From positions 62,001-126,000 of the forward strand of contig NW_026570297.1 in assembly GCF_019649055.1 (NCBI RefSeq): a stretch of DNA of 64,000 nt. Direction: 5' to 3'. A model generated the notes under the pieces. It saw nothing but the letters and a program-made list of their open reading frames with translations, was not told the origin of the DNA and made no database searches. This stretch comes from Paramacrobiotus metropolitanus. Its lineage: Eukaryota > Tardigrada > Eutardigrada > Parachela > Macrobiotidae. The translations under genes and the position numbers were made by a program. Of this stretch, positions 36,138-50,236 are shown piece after piece (the first letter of the stretch is position 1; every line of letters begins with the position of its first letter).

Positions 36138-37898
36138 ATGACTGCAAACATTACGGCTTCTTTCAACGAGTGCTCCTGGAATGTAGCTTTGGGCCTGGAT
36201 GCCAATTTAACGGATTCGGGTACAACGGCGACGAACAATCCCAGTCTGTATGTGTATTTTGTGTGCTATCCAGTGTTGTTGGCCTGTTGCACGGCAGGTA
36301 GCCCGTTGATCATGGCTGCACGATTGCATGATTCGGAAAGCCGCAAATCATCGACAACGGTTTACATGGTGTGCTCGGCATTGGGAAATCTTTGCATTCT
36401 GTAAGCGTACTGCATTATTTTGTGTTACAGTTATACCTGTTGAAAGGATACATGACGAGTAATATATGGTAATTATTATGCTTTTCTAATACGCTTTCAT
36501 TCCGCAGCTGGTCAATATTGCCGGATTATATAACAGCAACCGTAAGCTTTGGTGCGAATGTTGAGAACGGCTCGGATCAGGCCAATGATTCTTACGCAAA
36601 CTTTTACACAGCGTATAAAGGCTTCGCAGCGTTTTTAAATGAGACTGCTACGCAGTTCGCAGACTGGTAAGTATGGTTTCCAGTTTTCCACATTTTCGGA
36701 GGCATGTATGCAGTATATGCTTGTGCTTTGAAAAGTTTTTTAAAGAAAAGTTTATTGAAAGACCGCTGAATGTTGATGTACCTACTCCTTGCTACCTGGT
36801 ATTGATAGGTTTCGGTTTAGGTTTTCTTGCATGCTCAAGTACTGGTGGCGCACTTGTTACTGCTCTTTCAGATAATCTTTGCTAGTGACCGTATAAAAAC
36901 GTTGACAAATTAGAAAAATTTTCTGTTTCTCTTATAATTTTACTTGGTTGGACTAGCCGTGCTCATGATCTTGAAATTTTCTCTTTTAACTTCAGGACGC
37001 TGATAATATTTGCCGTTGAACGGTTATTAGTTGCGTTACGACCTTTATCCAATGCATTGACCAGAACCGTTACAGCAACATGGCGACGTGCCATCCTGAA
37101 AGAGTGCGCTATTTTAAGTTTGTCGATAATGTTTTCCGTATCCAATTTGTGCACCTACTACTACTATTACATTTCTGGGAACCGGACGCTGATACTGCAA
37201 GACGACTTACCACCACCTTTGAAAACCTGGTACCAGCTGCAAGAAGACGCCGAGGTAATCACTGCACAATACTCGGTACTTTCGTAATAAACAGCTGCAC
37301 GATGACAAATCAGTTAGATAATATGGATTAAAACTGTATTTTGCAGATGGGAATGTGGTACGCTAAATGGCTGACAATGCTGATACTGGACATTTCTCTA
37401 ATTGTGGTCTTGTGGCGACACCGAACAGCCTTTCGAAAATCCGTCATTAAGCGCAGCAAGACTTGCGGCACACGCACTGCGAATGCCACGGTCCTCGGCA
37501 GTCTACTGCTGTACATGGTGACACAGTTGCCCTATGTCCTGCTGTCGTGTCTGAAAATAGCCAGTCGTCCTCCATACTGCTCTTATCCAATGACGTATGA
37601 ACAAGAAAGCCGGGCCCGACCAATCGTATACATCGTCCAGTGGAGCAACTATTCGGTGACCTTTCTCGTATATTATTCAGCCAGTTTGACGTTTCGCAAG
37701 CAGTGTAGAGCTTTATGCAAAACAATAAGCCATCCTGCACGGCAAGCGCACCAAACTTTAACCAGGATAATCACGGTAACGAAGAGTGCAGAGTCATCAA
37801 CGCTAAAAAGCGCTAAAAGTGTGACGTTTAACACAGCCGGAAATAAGGGTATTTCAGCGCCGGAAGCGTTCGAATTTCATAACGAAATGAAAGATTAA
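36138..37898 (+). CDS. Rhodopsin-like GPCR A (divergent, neuropeptide-receptor-like)
   Basis: Plasma-membrane seven-helix receptor, ligand unknown. Four exons (36138-36400, 36508-36666, 36996-37254, 37347-37898) give 410 aa. The N-terminus has N-glycosylation sites. TM1 (about 36-60) reads YPVLLACCTAGSPLIMAARL, with Ser in place of the usual GN Asn. TM2 has SALGNLCIL, with Asn in place of the conserved Asp. TM3 ends FAVERLLVALRPL, an E-R-L form of the DRY motif. TM6 has YMVTQLPYVLL and TM7 NYSVTFLVYYSASLTFRKQ, resembling the SxNFxxY form of FMRFamide-type receptors. Intron positions and phases are the same as in receptors B and C. Lineage-specific expansion is inferred. Confidence 0.8.
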
Positions 37899-38684
37899 AC
37901 GCTGTTTTTTTTTATTGCAATTTGTGGTAGTGTTTTATGTAGACAGTCAAGCAAGAATACTTAACAAACCATTAAAAATATGATGGAGAATGTATTGTTT
38001 TTCATCAGTGGATAGTATAACTGTTTTTCTCATTTGTTTTTGCCAGAACTGTGTCCGGCTTTCAACGTTGAAGCAAATGTTTTCACAAAAATGGAGAAAA
38101 TGGAATCAAAACGGAAGAAAGCTGTGACCGCGATAAAATTACCATATCGCAAAACAAAGTTCGACGTTTCAGAAATTATTTCATGATTACAAACCACTGG
38201 TGAAACTTTCGCATCATAATTTATCATTAATGTGTTTGGTGACACTTAATTATTTAATGCCACCGGAAAGGATAAGACATACGAGTAACAAAGATGACCT
38301 ATGCTCTATAATACAAAAAAAAATTTCCGAACCTTTATCATCAGGTTATTTTAGTCAACTGATTTTGTGCAACTGACTTTTGGTTTCATCGAGCTAGAGT
38401 TCTATGGTCTCTTGTTATCTTGTTACTCTTAAATACTTGCGAGTAACTCGAACTGTACAGTCTGTATAGCATTAATTTTGTTTTTATATTCGTATAATAA
38501 TTCTGACAATTCTGTGCTTAGTTCCAGAGTAACACGGAAAAAATATAACCATTTCTGCGGAACACGCCCATATTGGCTTAGAAAAAACAATACAGCAGCA
38601 AGCAGATGCCACATATATTCTATAACTGTACCTCCAAGGGTACTAACACATGTCCATAAAAAATCTGCGCACCATGTATGTAGT
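37899..38684. other. Region between the convergent 3' ends of receptor A and the class B receptor
   Basis: AT-rich. No gene seen; probably holds both 3' UTRs. Confidence 0.4.
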
Positions 38685-41600
38685 TTATTTAGCGGTATTT
38701 TCCTCGTCGGAATTGTCCGCGGTTTGGAGATAAAGAGATTCACAGGATGCCGGTTGGGGCTGTGTCGTGGGTATGGATAACGTCTGCGTTTTGGTCATCG
38801 CCGCGTACGGACCGTTACGATGGACTTTGCGCGCCGGCAGCGTCGAGTGCATCTTAAGGGACTCGGAGGTGCGCTCCATCTCGGAGATGCGCCGGATTCG
38901 CTCGGAAAGACGACTACCGGTGCGGCCCAGCGGCGAATTGGACAGGTACAACCGCATACGGCACACCTCAGACCGCACGTCAGCGTTGGCGAAACACAGT
39001 AATAGCGCCGCGATAAAGCCCTGCAAAATTATGAACGTGTATGCAAAATGTAGTATTTAAACGCGGTTAATATCCAAGGGACAAGTTTATACATGTATGT
39101 ACATGCAGGTATTAGGTAACCAAATTACTAGTCAAAAGCAGCCTAGTTTAATAGTACGGTTTTATATATTTATGCCATAATTATTATTAGTATGTTTAAT
39201 AAATATTGTATATTGCATGTCGTATAGTGTATGGCATAAAATTTGTAAAATATTTCTTAAAGTAAAGAAAGATAGTGCTGTTGTGGTGATTGGGGACAAT
39301 GCGTCCTGACATTTGACATAATAATATGCAAAACATTTGCTCATGCACCTTATCAAGGTATTAACAGTATCAAATTTTTAATAAGTACTCCACTGATCAA
39401 TGTAAATATTTATAAGATGTAGCGTATTTATGACCTGGGATGACGTGAAGGCCAGATCGATCATCAGAAGCACCACATCCAAGTAGATATTCATATTAAC
39501 TTCTTCAATCACCAATAAAATAAAAAAGTGTATCCCGTAAACGGCCAACAAAACCAGCGTTGATTTGGCCAATCGGCGATACTTTAGCCGTCCGGATGCT
39601 GTATTGGCCTGCTGCTCCCTGAGCGTTGTTTGGGTGCGGAATTTAATGAATATCAACCGCGTGATATTGATAAAAAATATGAAGTTCATCTACGAAGGGT
39701 ATATCGCTTAAAATAATAAATAAAAATCAAATTTGATAGGCTTACTATAATTGTTGCTGTTATTGGACCGCGTAATATCCAGAATAATCCGGAATATCGC
39801 GCGTTGTTTACTTTCCAACAGCTAAGGCAAAAAAATGAAAATTAGCAGAATATCACCTTTATTCATCCGGATAATGGTAGCCTGACGAAAAACTTTTGTA
39901 CTGTAATTAATATTTGTGTAAATCAGTTCGCATTATGAACACTTGCACATAAATGTTGTTGTAACCTGGAAGTTGTAACCATATTACAGAAACTTTCAAA
40001 ACTTTCAAAAACATCACAGTTGATAAAGATGGGTCGACGTAAGCGAATCCACCGACATTGAAGCCGTTGAGAAATGCGAATCGCAAAAATTGTGCAATCA
40101 ATAAAATAAAATATTTTTGGCAGAAAAAAAGCAAAAAAGCTGAATCCGCTACTGTTGAAAAATCTGTACTTAGTATGTAAAATGTACACTTGCTTACTTA
40201 CAAGCAGTTATCGTATTCGAGACGCAGCCCTGCCCACAATCCGACAAAAAACACTGGCGGCAGCCAACCGCCGGCAATATGGAACCAGATCATTTTAGAG
40301 TGGTCGGTGAAGACGCTGAAGGATATCACGTTATTCAAGTATAAACCCTCGATGAAAATCCAGAAATAATTGGCCATAATGGCGTAATGGAAAAAGGCTG
40401 TCTGCCAACGGCAAGCGATGTCCTGCCAACGGTCACAGCTGTTAATAAAGCTACGTCGTACTTGTGCAACAGTTACAGCTACGCAAAGGCCAACACGTTA
40501 CAAGTACGTGGCTGATCAGTACGGTATACCGAACTTTAAGAAATAACTGGATGAAACACGATACGGAAAAACCGTATTGTGACAAGTTGAGCCACCTACG
40601 TTTGCTTGCATGTTGGCGACGTCAGTGTGGTGTACCGCGTGACCTCCTTCGTAGTCATCCAAGATAGGGTTGCGACTGCTGATTGTGGCCAGGGCGTGGA
40701 TGGCGAAGGCGACGAAGAGATTGATATGCAATGTGTTACGCGGACAATACAGGCGCCTAATGGTAAGACAAAACAATTTTTAATTGGCTGTGCGCTTTGA
40801 GTTGTAACTACCGTGCTATAATCTTCTAGAGCCAGCGGTGCTTATCAGTATTGTACTACGTTGTAGTAAATGCTGCATATGCGAACCTCTGCTAACAGTG
40901 TTATGATATTCGCCACACAGTAAGTCATCGTCAATTTTTTTACTGGATTTTTAACTGGCATACATATCTGATTATCTGTACATGCTGACCTTAAATACGT
41001 ACATATTGCATATTTTCTTATTTCGTCTATTTTCCTTGTTCGATGATAAGTAATAATTATTAAAATGCACCAAAGTTACGTTTAGTGAAGAAACCGATGC
41101 TCTTTACTGCATTATATTTTGTGAGATGCGCAGTAGTGCGCACTAACACACACAAAATACCATAGGTATCTTGCTCACAATCAGCATATTGTAGCGATAG
41201 AATTTGTACGAACGATAAGACCGCCCAGTTATGATTCATTCCATCGCGTTATGAATTTGTGTCCACTTTACCGGCTAGTTTCCTTTCTCATGAATTTCTA
41301 GAATTCAGTCTTGACACTCGCTTGCTACAGCTTGCATCTACTTGATTGTTCCTCTTGTTGAAACTCTTGCTTACAACCTTGCTGCGTTCTTGATTCCCTT
41401 GTCATTAAACATGCCTTGAGTTACGTTGTTGCGTTTGACCGCTTGGGATGAACTAGCGTCATCCCAGTCGGAGCCACCTGTGTAATTGCGTTACATCTGT
41501 AAGAGCGTCCTCGGCCAGCATCGTTGCCGGTCGTGCCACCTTTCACACCAACAGCCGTTTAATCGTGGTAAAGGCCTTTACCACGATTGTAAGCAAGAGT

Positions 41601-44600
41601 TTCAACAAGAGGAACAATCAAGTAGATGCAAGCTGTAGCAAGCGAGTGTCAAGACTGAATTCTAGAAATTCATGAGAAAGGAAACTAGCCGGTAAAGTGG
41701 ACACAAATTCATAACGCGATGGAATGAATCGTAACTGGGCGGTCTTATCGTTCGTACAAATACTATCGCTACAATATTCACCATGACAGCAATTTGCCGG
41801 TCAGCAGAAACTATAAAATACTTACTTGACGGAGATGAGTATAGAAATGGCGAGTACCAGGGAAACGAGGGACACGGAATAGCCGATCACTGACAATGTG
41901 CTCATATAGGGAGCCATAATCTGCAACCGCACACTGTCGCATTTAAAATTTAAAAAAATTACATATCGCGAGCGGAATGTGATGTTCTTCCGCGTACGTC
42001 ACATTTGGTAGCGACAATTTATATAGTGGGGCATGCGCCATACGGAGAGAATTGCCGTGTTTGACCTACAGTGTACAGGGCGTGCCTTTCTGGGGTCCAC
42101 GTCGATGTGTTGTATCCCAGTGTTGCGTTTAAACTCAGTTCACACTCATCCGGTTCCCTCGCGGGCATCGTCATATTCAGGGGCTTTTTGCAGGGGCCAT
42201 AATCCGCCCACTGGCGGCCATCCGGTCGCATCCACCACGTACCGATGCTTGTGCAATTCCGGGATGCAAATTCTGTACCAGTTAATAAAAAAAGCTAATT
42301 AATAAGTAATTAACGAAGTCAACGTTGACTGGATAAAAAAGCTAACTGTAATGTACCAGCAAAAATTAACGTTAACTATAGTCTAATAAAACGTTAACTA
42401 TTAAAGTTTAACTATATACGTATACACACAAATGCGGCTATTTGCATTCATTTTGTACTATCGGCTATACTCGTACTTTTTTATTGTAATTCAAAGATGT
42501 GTACCCCGGGTTTGCCGTCCCGATTGTGGAAAAAGCAATAACGTATACTTAAGTATATGTGTACTACTATACAGCTATCCTTAATAAGTACTGGTAAAAT
42601 TTGCATATAACTATAGGGCCTCAGTTATGGACGACTTTATTGTGCACCTCGCCAGTATTTAAGGTGCAAAGTCTTTCTGCTTTGGTGATCCATCCCATCG
42701 TGATTACAGAGCCGAAGCATTTAACTAAGTTTGTTGGGATTTTTTGCTGAGCTTTTTCTCTCATCTTTAAGAGTGCACTCTCCGCCTCATCGGCAGGCGG
42801 AATGCAATTCCCAGGGTAAGTGCAGGTGTTGGGAGTAATTTGTAATCATATATATGAGCGCGCTGCCCTTTTCCCACCCTTTGCCTTGTTGTCAGCTGGT
42901 GCGCACACGGGCCGAGTGTTGCATCGCGGATGAGATTTATTATTATGACCGGGCCATTAGCGTCAACACTGGGATGGATTAAATGGCTGGTATTTGGTTG
43001 CTGCGTTCGCCATCGTCGCAACCTAGACCCGAGTGTAATTCCCGGGGTTTAAATGAACTGTGGAGACGATGCAGCATACGGTTCCCACGTATGCCGATTG
43101 TGTGCGGGTAATCACGAATGGCCTTCCCCTTCCTACTCAGTAGACGCGCGGGAATAATCGTTGACATGCGATAGATATTTGCACTGCCTTGTGGCCGCGC
43201 CGGAGACTAGGCCGGCTTTGTTGGCTGGTTTGCCCTTTCTGTGTCCTTCATTGCTTTCTTCCGTATCCCATGTTTGGGATGATTATACGGTGTGAATGAT
43301 TAGGTTCTCGTGAACGTTGTGAAAATTTTGGATGGTGTTATCACGAACTGCGAGAATAATGAGACAGGAATAAACGGTTCAAGGATACTGTGATATATCG
43401 TAGACTACAGTCTCAGGTATTGCTTTTATTACAATAAAAGCGGTTAGCATTGCAAACTTGCAGCTTCTGAATATATATATACTTTAATATATAAAATTTT
43501 CAAATTATTTAAACGCAACCTTTTTGCATTTTTATCTTTTGCAGTTAGGTATTTTATTTATTTTGTTTGGGCAGAAATTGCATTCGCGTATACTACGTAC
43601 ATGGTATACTATATCATAATACATGGTATATGCAATAAAGCAACACAATTTTGTATTTTAAGATTATAAGGCTTCGGTACTTATTTTTGCTCCGGATTAG
43701 TGTTTTCTGTCAAAATTTAAAAATCGAAACCCAGTAACTAAACTCTAAACTTAAATTAATTTTAGAGCGTTCGTTTAAAACTTATTGGACGTTAATACGA
43801 AAACGAAATTAGCGCAAGCCTGTTTAACACATTCAGTTTAGAAACACTCGGACTACATGCCTAAAACGAAAAGTGAATTTTATTAGTTGTAAACGACATG
43901 TACAATGATGGAAGCCATTTCACGAGCGAATTCAATCTGTTAAGATCCATATCTACCGTTTGAAACGATAGCGCATCCATTGATTGATAAAGGTCATTAC
44001 CGTCAGCCTATTATCTCTATGCAAATTTGTCATCTCGCGGAAGCAATGCGCGCGCGTATCCCGCGTGTAATATCCGCATTCTGAGCCAAACACAACCCGA
44101 CAAGCAGCGATATCGTTGATTAACCGTATGGAAGAGCGATCATGAGGCCAGTGTTGCTGTTGTCTAAATGTCCCGGGAGAATGCCGGGTGATGATTACGC
44201 AGCTGAAAGACGAAGCTACGTTTTTATATCCCAAAAACAGCTAATTCATATTATTATCGTCTGCTTGGTTTGTCCCTGTGTGCATTACAAGTTTCCGGTC
44301 TTTGCGAGCCGGGAAAAGAGTGCTCGAATCTCCCTCGTCCCATATACAGCGCAATACCGGCACACACATTCACCGTATATGTGTATTGTACATGCGGGTT
44401 ATTCATAATTAATGTGCATCAGCTGGTCGATGCTGGACATTAAGGCTCACTTTTCCCGCGTTTATATGGATGCTGTTGAATTGATTGGCGGGAAGTGTAC
44501 GACAGTTTTTTTTATGGGCTACTGAATGAACAACGTTTTAGCAATGGGCACGAGAGGGTTTTTTCTGTAGTACAAAGTAATTTGTTCCAGCATGAACGAG

Positions 44601-46512
44601 TACTTTTGACTGCCTTTATGTGTTTCCGCGTGTTTCTGCAGCGAAACAGCGCGGGATGGGAAATAAAGAGGCACTTATTCAACTAGAAATTCAGGCAATA
44701 TTTATGGTGGATTTGACTACATGCACTCATGCATGAACAGTTAATTATATGCAGCAGTGAAACTGTTAGAAGATTATCAACATTCAATGCGGCTGTTTTT
44801 TATTATAGATTTAACATAATACCAAGATCCTTGATAATACTTAACTACACAGATACGCTGCTCGTTTATATACAAATATTTACTAAAAAATTTCGTTACT
44901 AGAAGTTTTCGTTACTTTAGTCGCTCTTTAATTATAACAGATTTCCCACAAAAAATATCAATGCTTAATTAATAATATCCCGCATGAGCAAAATCTCCGT
45001 TAGGGTTAAGAGAAAAGTTATTTTCTACACACAAATATATTGCTCAAATTTAAACGGACCGAATTGGCGTTTTCGAGATATCTATGTAAATTAGACATTT
45101 ATAATGATTAGATGATTTCTGCATTGGCATTCATAAATTTTAAAGCCCCCCAATGGCACGGATTACGTAAGTACGACAAAACAAAATTAAAATTTAATTA
45201 AGACGAAACGCATTGGCCATATATACGTGACGGTGTACAATATATAGAAGTATGGTCAATGCGTTTCGTCTTCTTATCGTTAATACACCCATGCTGAAAA
45301 CTGCCCCAGCGCACCAGCGGTGCGGTGAAGTGTAATCAACAGCTGAATACAGATTAGTTGCTGACAATAAGTGTGTCATAATCAGCGCTATTTTGATATC
45401 TATAATTGACTATAAACATGTACCTTTTCTTTTTTGTTTTCCTGCGATAGTTTCGAATTTAGATACCTTATATTTACACCTTATAGAGTATCGTTATTCG
45501 CTTGTCCGGGGTGCAGTGAACCATTTTGATTCGCCATGTATTGTGTGCTTATGCTTCTAGTGACTAATACCCCGATTACAACCATACGCATAGAGTATGT
45601 CGACAACAAAGAAAATAATAGCGGTAATTCATTAAAAGTTTTACAAAAGTATGCAGTTAATTTATAGCTAAGGTGCGCTACTTAATAAAGCGGTGGTGGT
45701 TAACTCTGTCAGTTACCGCTTAATTCTACCGATATAGATATAGTGGTTTAAAGCAATACTGTGGCTAAATTACTTAATTAAAATGACGAACTTACCGGCA
45801 GGATCAAAATTGTGGAAATAATCCGGACACCGAATCCACGCCGTTGCATTGGCCGGCTTTTCGGCGCATAAAACCAAAGTGCACTATTAGGTTAGGTATT
45901 TCAATGATATACGCGTGTTGTGTATTGTACTCGTAATAAGGAATAATTATACTCCCGAGACTTATTAAACATTTAATAATTAATTTTCGCATACGCTGCA
46001 TATTTAATAGCCACGCAAGTGTGTACTCGGTACGTATACGTATCGATTTCCTCTGTGCAGATCAATATGACTGTCCACCACTTTTACACTCAAAGCCTCA
46101 AACTAAATCAAACGTTATACTCGTATATGCTTGCTTGTGCCGAAGTTCACAGCTTAATTAGGGACTTGAATAAACAATTCTTGACTTGATTTGTCAAAAT
46201 GAAATAAATAACAAGTTTCATAAATTCAAAAAGTTTGGTGCAGAAAACTTAGAATCTGCAGCATTAATAACTGATACAAGCAGGAAATATGTTACGTAAC
46301 GGATGCCAAGAAATTACCGTGGGTGGCCAGCAGGAGATGCCGTCCCATAAATGTTCACAATGCAGGACACCACGACGGATAAAATCCAAATAAATATCGT
46401 CAAACGCGCTGGACGCGTCGCAGGCTTGTGCTCTGGCCAAGAGTAGCTCCTCTTGATGGCCCTTGTCCTGGACATTGGTCGGACTACTGGCGTTCCCCGT
46501 GCTCATCGTCAT
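38685..46512 (-). CDS. Class B (secretin family) GPCR, calcitonin/DH31-receptor-like
   Basis: Peptide-hormone receptor at the plasma membrane, expected to couple to Gs. Nine exons: 46512-46318, 45856-45796, 42272-42070, 41920-41826, 40756-40600, 40422-40202, 39821-39746, 39689-39435, 39020-38685. All junctions agree in phase and give 532 aa. The hormone-binding domain has CEHLWDGISCWP, RCPDYFHNFDP, FASRNCTSIGTWW and YGPC; CPDYFxxFDP is typical of calcitonin-type receptors. Helices include TLSVIGYSVSLVSLVLAIS (TM1), KRLYCPRNTLHINLF (TM2), YAIMANYFWIFIEGLYL (TM3), CWKVNN...WILRGP (ECL2/TM5), NFIFFINITRLIF (TM5) and SSQGFIAALLLCFANADV (TM7). No signal peptide is seen after the chosen ATG, so an extra 5' exon is possible. 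Introns 2 and 4 carry inverted-repeat inserts. Confidence 0.92.
41186..41777. mobile_element. 592-bp element with 191-bp inverted arms
   Basis: Arms 41186-41376 and 41587-41777 are about 99% reverse complements (two mismatches seen). The 210-bp spacer ends in a 28-bp perfect palindrome (41561-41588). The ends read ATATTGTAGCGATAG. A target duplication is not clear: the flanks TCAGC and TCACC match at 4 of 5 bases. It sits in intron 4 of the class B receptor and has no coding capacity, fitting a fold-back type non-autonomous transposon. Confidence 0.75.
45200..45272. mobile_element. 73-bp inverted-repeat insert (micro-MITE)
   Basis: Perfect 16-bp terminal inverted repeats (AAGACGAAACGCATTG at 45200-45215, inverted at 45257-45272) enclose 41 bp. 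It lies in intron 2 of the class B receptor. The target duplication is unclear. Confidence 0.55.
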
Positions 46513-49500
46513 ATCAGCGGCAAAAATTATGCGAGATCATAAAATTACCGGTGCGTGTTTCCGGCGCCACAACAAACCCGTATTAAAAAATCCAGAAATC
46601 TGTGGCGCATCTGCGCCCCGACAGCGGAAAAATATACCGGAATATACTAAGTATATCTTACGACGCGGTGTCGCTATAGGCGAGACAATCAGCACACTCA
46701 CTGACACACACAGTGCAGAGAGACCGATAACCGCACAGCCGGTCAATTGTTCTGCCCAATTATTATTGTCGGCAAATCGGTATACACGACGCGCATATCA
46801 CCAGAGAGAGCCTATGAATAAACGATTAAATACAGAACGACAAATAAACAAATCCCGGCGTCGTGCTACGACCGTGTGTGCGATAAGAGTGTTGGCAACC
46901 AAGATAGCTTAGAAGTCCCAGTGTAATATATACAACGTGGTGCGGTGTAGCCGGGTATTAAACGACAACTGATGCCCTAAATGCAACAGGGTAATTTGGG
47001 GATTATGAAACACAGGGACTGGAGGATGTCTCGAGTACGGCGGAGATTAAAAGTGCTGCAGCCCTATCATCGGGAGGAAAATGGGAATCCAGTGGGATGT
47101 GCGCCACGTCATATTCACAGCTTATAGCACGCCTAACCGGCATGTAAGCCGGTGCCGAGTTTAATCAGAGTGTATGGCCGGCTGTGTGGATGCACTCCAC
47201 AGGTATAGTGTAATGCGATAACGCGCGTGCATCCAATCAAACATTTACGCAACTCAGCCTAAAAATCCTCCGACTTCTTTCAATTATCCATAAATCGGCT
47301 TTGGAATTTTCTTTGAATAAACGAGCGATTCTCTCCGAGATCGCATTAAACTTTAAATATAATTCTGAAACAGGTAGGCGCAATGAAATTTAAGCTAATT
47401 AAGTAAAACAGAATTCAGGAAAATTAACGTGTGGTATGGCTAATTGACCTACATCCAGTTAAGGTTGGCTGGATGCTATTATTTGTATTTATTTATTACA
47501 CAAGATGTTTATAGTAAAGTTCAAATAAAATGACCGAAGTATCGGTGTCGTGTAACGAACGCAATACGATCCCTTAGGTAAGTAATTACTCGGTACCCTA
47601 AAGCCACGCCCCGTTTAATTCTCGTCTTCCTTGAAGGTACAAGTGGAGACCGCAGGGATAGCATTTTTTACCAAGAAACTGAGTGATGATGGTAATCAAG
47701 GGTATCCGGAGTTAGCGGGACGCAAACGCAGCTGCCAATGGCTCCTTGATGGCCACCTTGATTGAATAAGTGGCCGTGTGTTGGGTGGATACATGGCATC
47801 ATCGAGAATGCGGGACTTCCGGCGGGGTAATCGATACATTTCCCAGTGATATAAAAATATACAAAGAAAAATAAACAGCTTAGCTCGGCGGTATTATATT
47901 GTAGACTGCCTAGAATGTTTATGCCGGTTTCTGTATAATTGGTGCCTTTTATCGCCAGACGACAAAAAGGAAAGGTTTGTTCAGGCGGATATTAAAGTCG
48001 TTGTGTACTGTACAGTGAATGCGGTGCCTATTGGGATGTCTCGCGAGGTTGTTTGACCTTTTGAAGAATTAGTTTTCGGACTGCCCATATTCACAGTATG
48101 CCTCGTGGAACAGAATACAGATTTTATCGCCTATATTTGTATTTGTTTGTGGCGGTGATTGCGTAACACACAAATATGATAAATTAATAAAATTTGTCGT
48201 AATAGATAATGTCTATTTCGTGTGCATGGATGAGCAATAATATTTATTACCGTAAGAGCTTTCACGCCGCATTCCCACATTCATCGCAGAGAAAAGCCGG
48301 AGTTGAAAGGTCTTGGTGTTGTGTACACAAGCACTTATCAGCCATACACCAGTACCGGCAAAGTACCGCGTTTTCAAGTATCACCACTTGTGCACGCACT
48401 TTTTCTACCATCATTGACACTGCGGTTAGAAAAACTATTTGGCCATGAAATTTCTGCTGATTGCCGGAATCGGGAGCGGGGAAAAAACGCCGCACCCGGC
48501 AAATGACGGGCTAAACATGCACTCCTGTTTTTACTGCCCGCGTTTTCCTGTGTATGCTGCAGTGTGCAATTATACCGCGCGTGTTGCGTCCCGTAGCCGA
48601 TGCCAGAGATGCGGGCGTAGGTGTTTAGCCGGTGGGAATTAAAGTTTATTACGTTTGGCCGATGGGGATAAGATGTGATAGACTTTCTCTCTGGCTCTTT
48701 CGGTCGCACTCGCTGTATGCTGCATATGTGCCCGTCCTTGCACCACATGCGTCACATATGGACAGAGACAGACTTGGTGCATGCGCTGGGATTTCTTAAG
48801 CGGATAGCAGCCAGTGCTGACGCTGCCGTTGGAGTGTTCGTCGACATTTGCTGGGCGAATGGCAATTGTGTGCCGGTTCGACGAAATGTATGATCACACT
48901 GGTAGGGCCTGAGTGGCCACACTGGGGAAAAGGGAATGTGTTTGTTCGGCTGTGTTCAACGGCCGCGCTGACCTTGTACACGTGTTCCTTTTTCACCTGA
49001 AATGGGCGCTTGCTTATTGATAATCATACCTGCAATGAGTAATAGAGGAGACAAACATCCCCATCCATGGTAGTTTCATCTATGCGTTAATAACACCCGA
49101 TTTCGTTTGGTTTTTCGGGGTCTTCTAATTTTTCCTTCCCTAGCGTAATTAGTTGATAGCGAGATGAGGTTTCCTATATCTTTATGCCGGACATGCATAT
49201 AGCGGCCCCACTATGTTCCAAATTGCTTTAGTTTTCCCAGGCTCACCGCGACCCTTTCGACCTCCGGCAAATCATACACTAGTTACACAGAGCGAAAAAA
49301 ATTCAGTTATTAAGTGGTCAAGGATTTTAAATATAAATACAAGTAAATATTAGGTACTGTGCGGCATATCCAGTGATTCCGTTCCTTTGAATTAAACATG
49401 CAGCTGAACGAACAAGAAAACGTAAACCACATAATTTGATTCGCGCTCTAAAAAGCGTGTGAGAAGCAGCACTATGCTGTACAATTTTTTAAAGACAAAC

Positions 49501-50236
49501 CTAACTGCAAAACAGAAATACTTGCTGTGCTATACCGAGTTTCTAATAAGTATTGTTCACTTATATATACGCTTTTGGATTTTAACAAGTTTTCTGTTTC
49601 GTTTCAAAAGAGATTCCATGAGCATATTATAGAGATTAGAGATTCCCACATGAGTATTCTGTTATTTGTTATTAGTTACAGAATTTGTTATTAATCGCAC
49701 ACATATCGTACAATAGTGTAAAAATCAGCTGATAATGAGCTCTTACAGTACTCATACAACTGCTCTCGCATACTACTCTGCACAAGTTCTGCTAAATAAT
49801 CACGAATCGTTTTAAAAGAAATAAACTGGTAGGAAATGCAACAGTATGAGAAACAATAGTGGTTGAATGACGTCTGAATGCCGGCAGCGAATTTGCACCG
49901 TTTTCTTCAACTTTTTTAAACAAATGTCGAGTTGCTGACTGGTACAGACAGTGCGCGTACTGTAATAAATTTTCTTTATTGTCTTCAGTGGCTTCACAAA
50001 TTTTGTGATTGCGCATAAAGAATCCACGGACGTGTACAGTGAATGTTTTTGCAAACATGCACCAATCCGCAGTCACGTTTTCCTCATACTATTGCTGCGA
50101 GCGGTTAGCTGCATTTTCTTTTGTTAATCATGTCTAGTTTTTTGGATGACACCTGAGCACATCAAGCAGTTCCGCAGACATCGAACAGCCGGAAATTCAT
50201 TACAAAATCACGCAACAGACAACAACAATAAGCCCA
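46513..50236. other. Intergenic between the class B receptor and receptor B
   Basis: 3.7 kb without a recognisable gene on either strand. Open frames are short and have no family signal. The divergent promoters of the two receptors must lie here. Confidence 0.45.

Noticed and set aside
48209-48893. Overlapping open frames on both strands in the receptor intergenic region
   Set aside because: No frame has family signal, splice context or biased composition; they look random.
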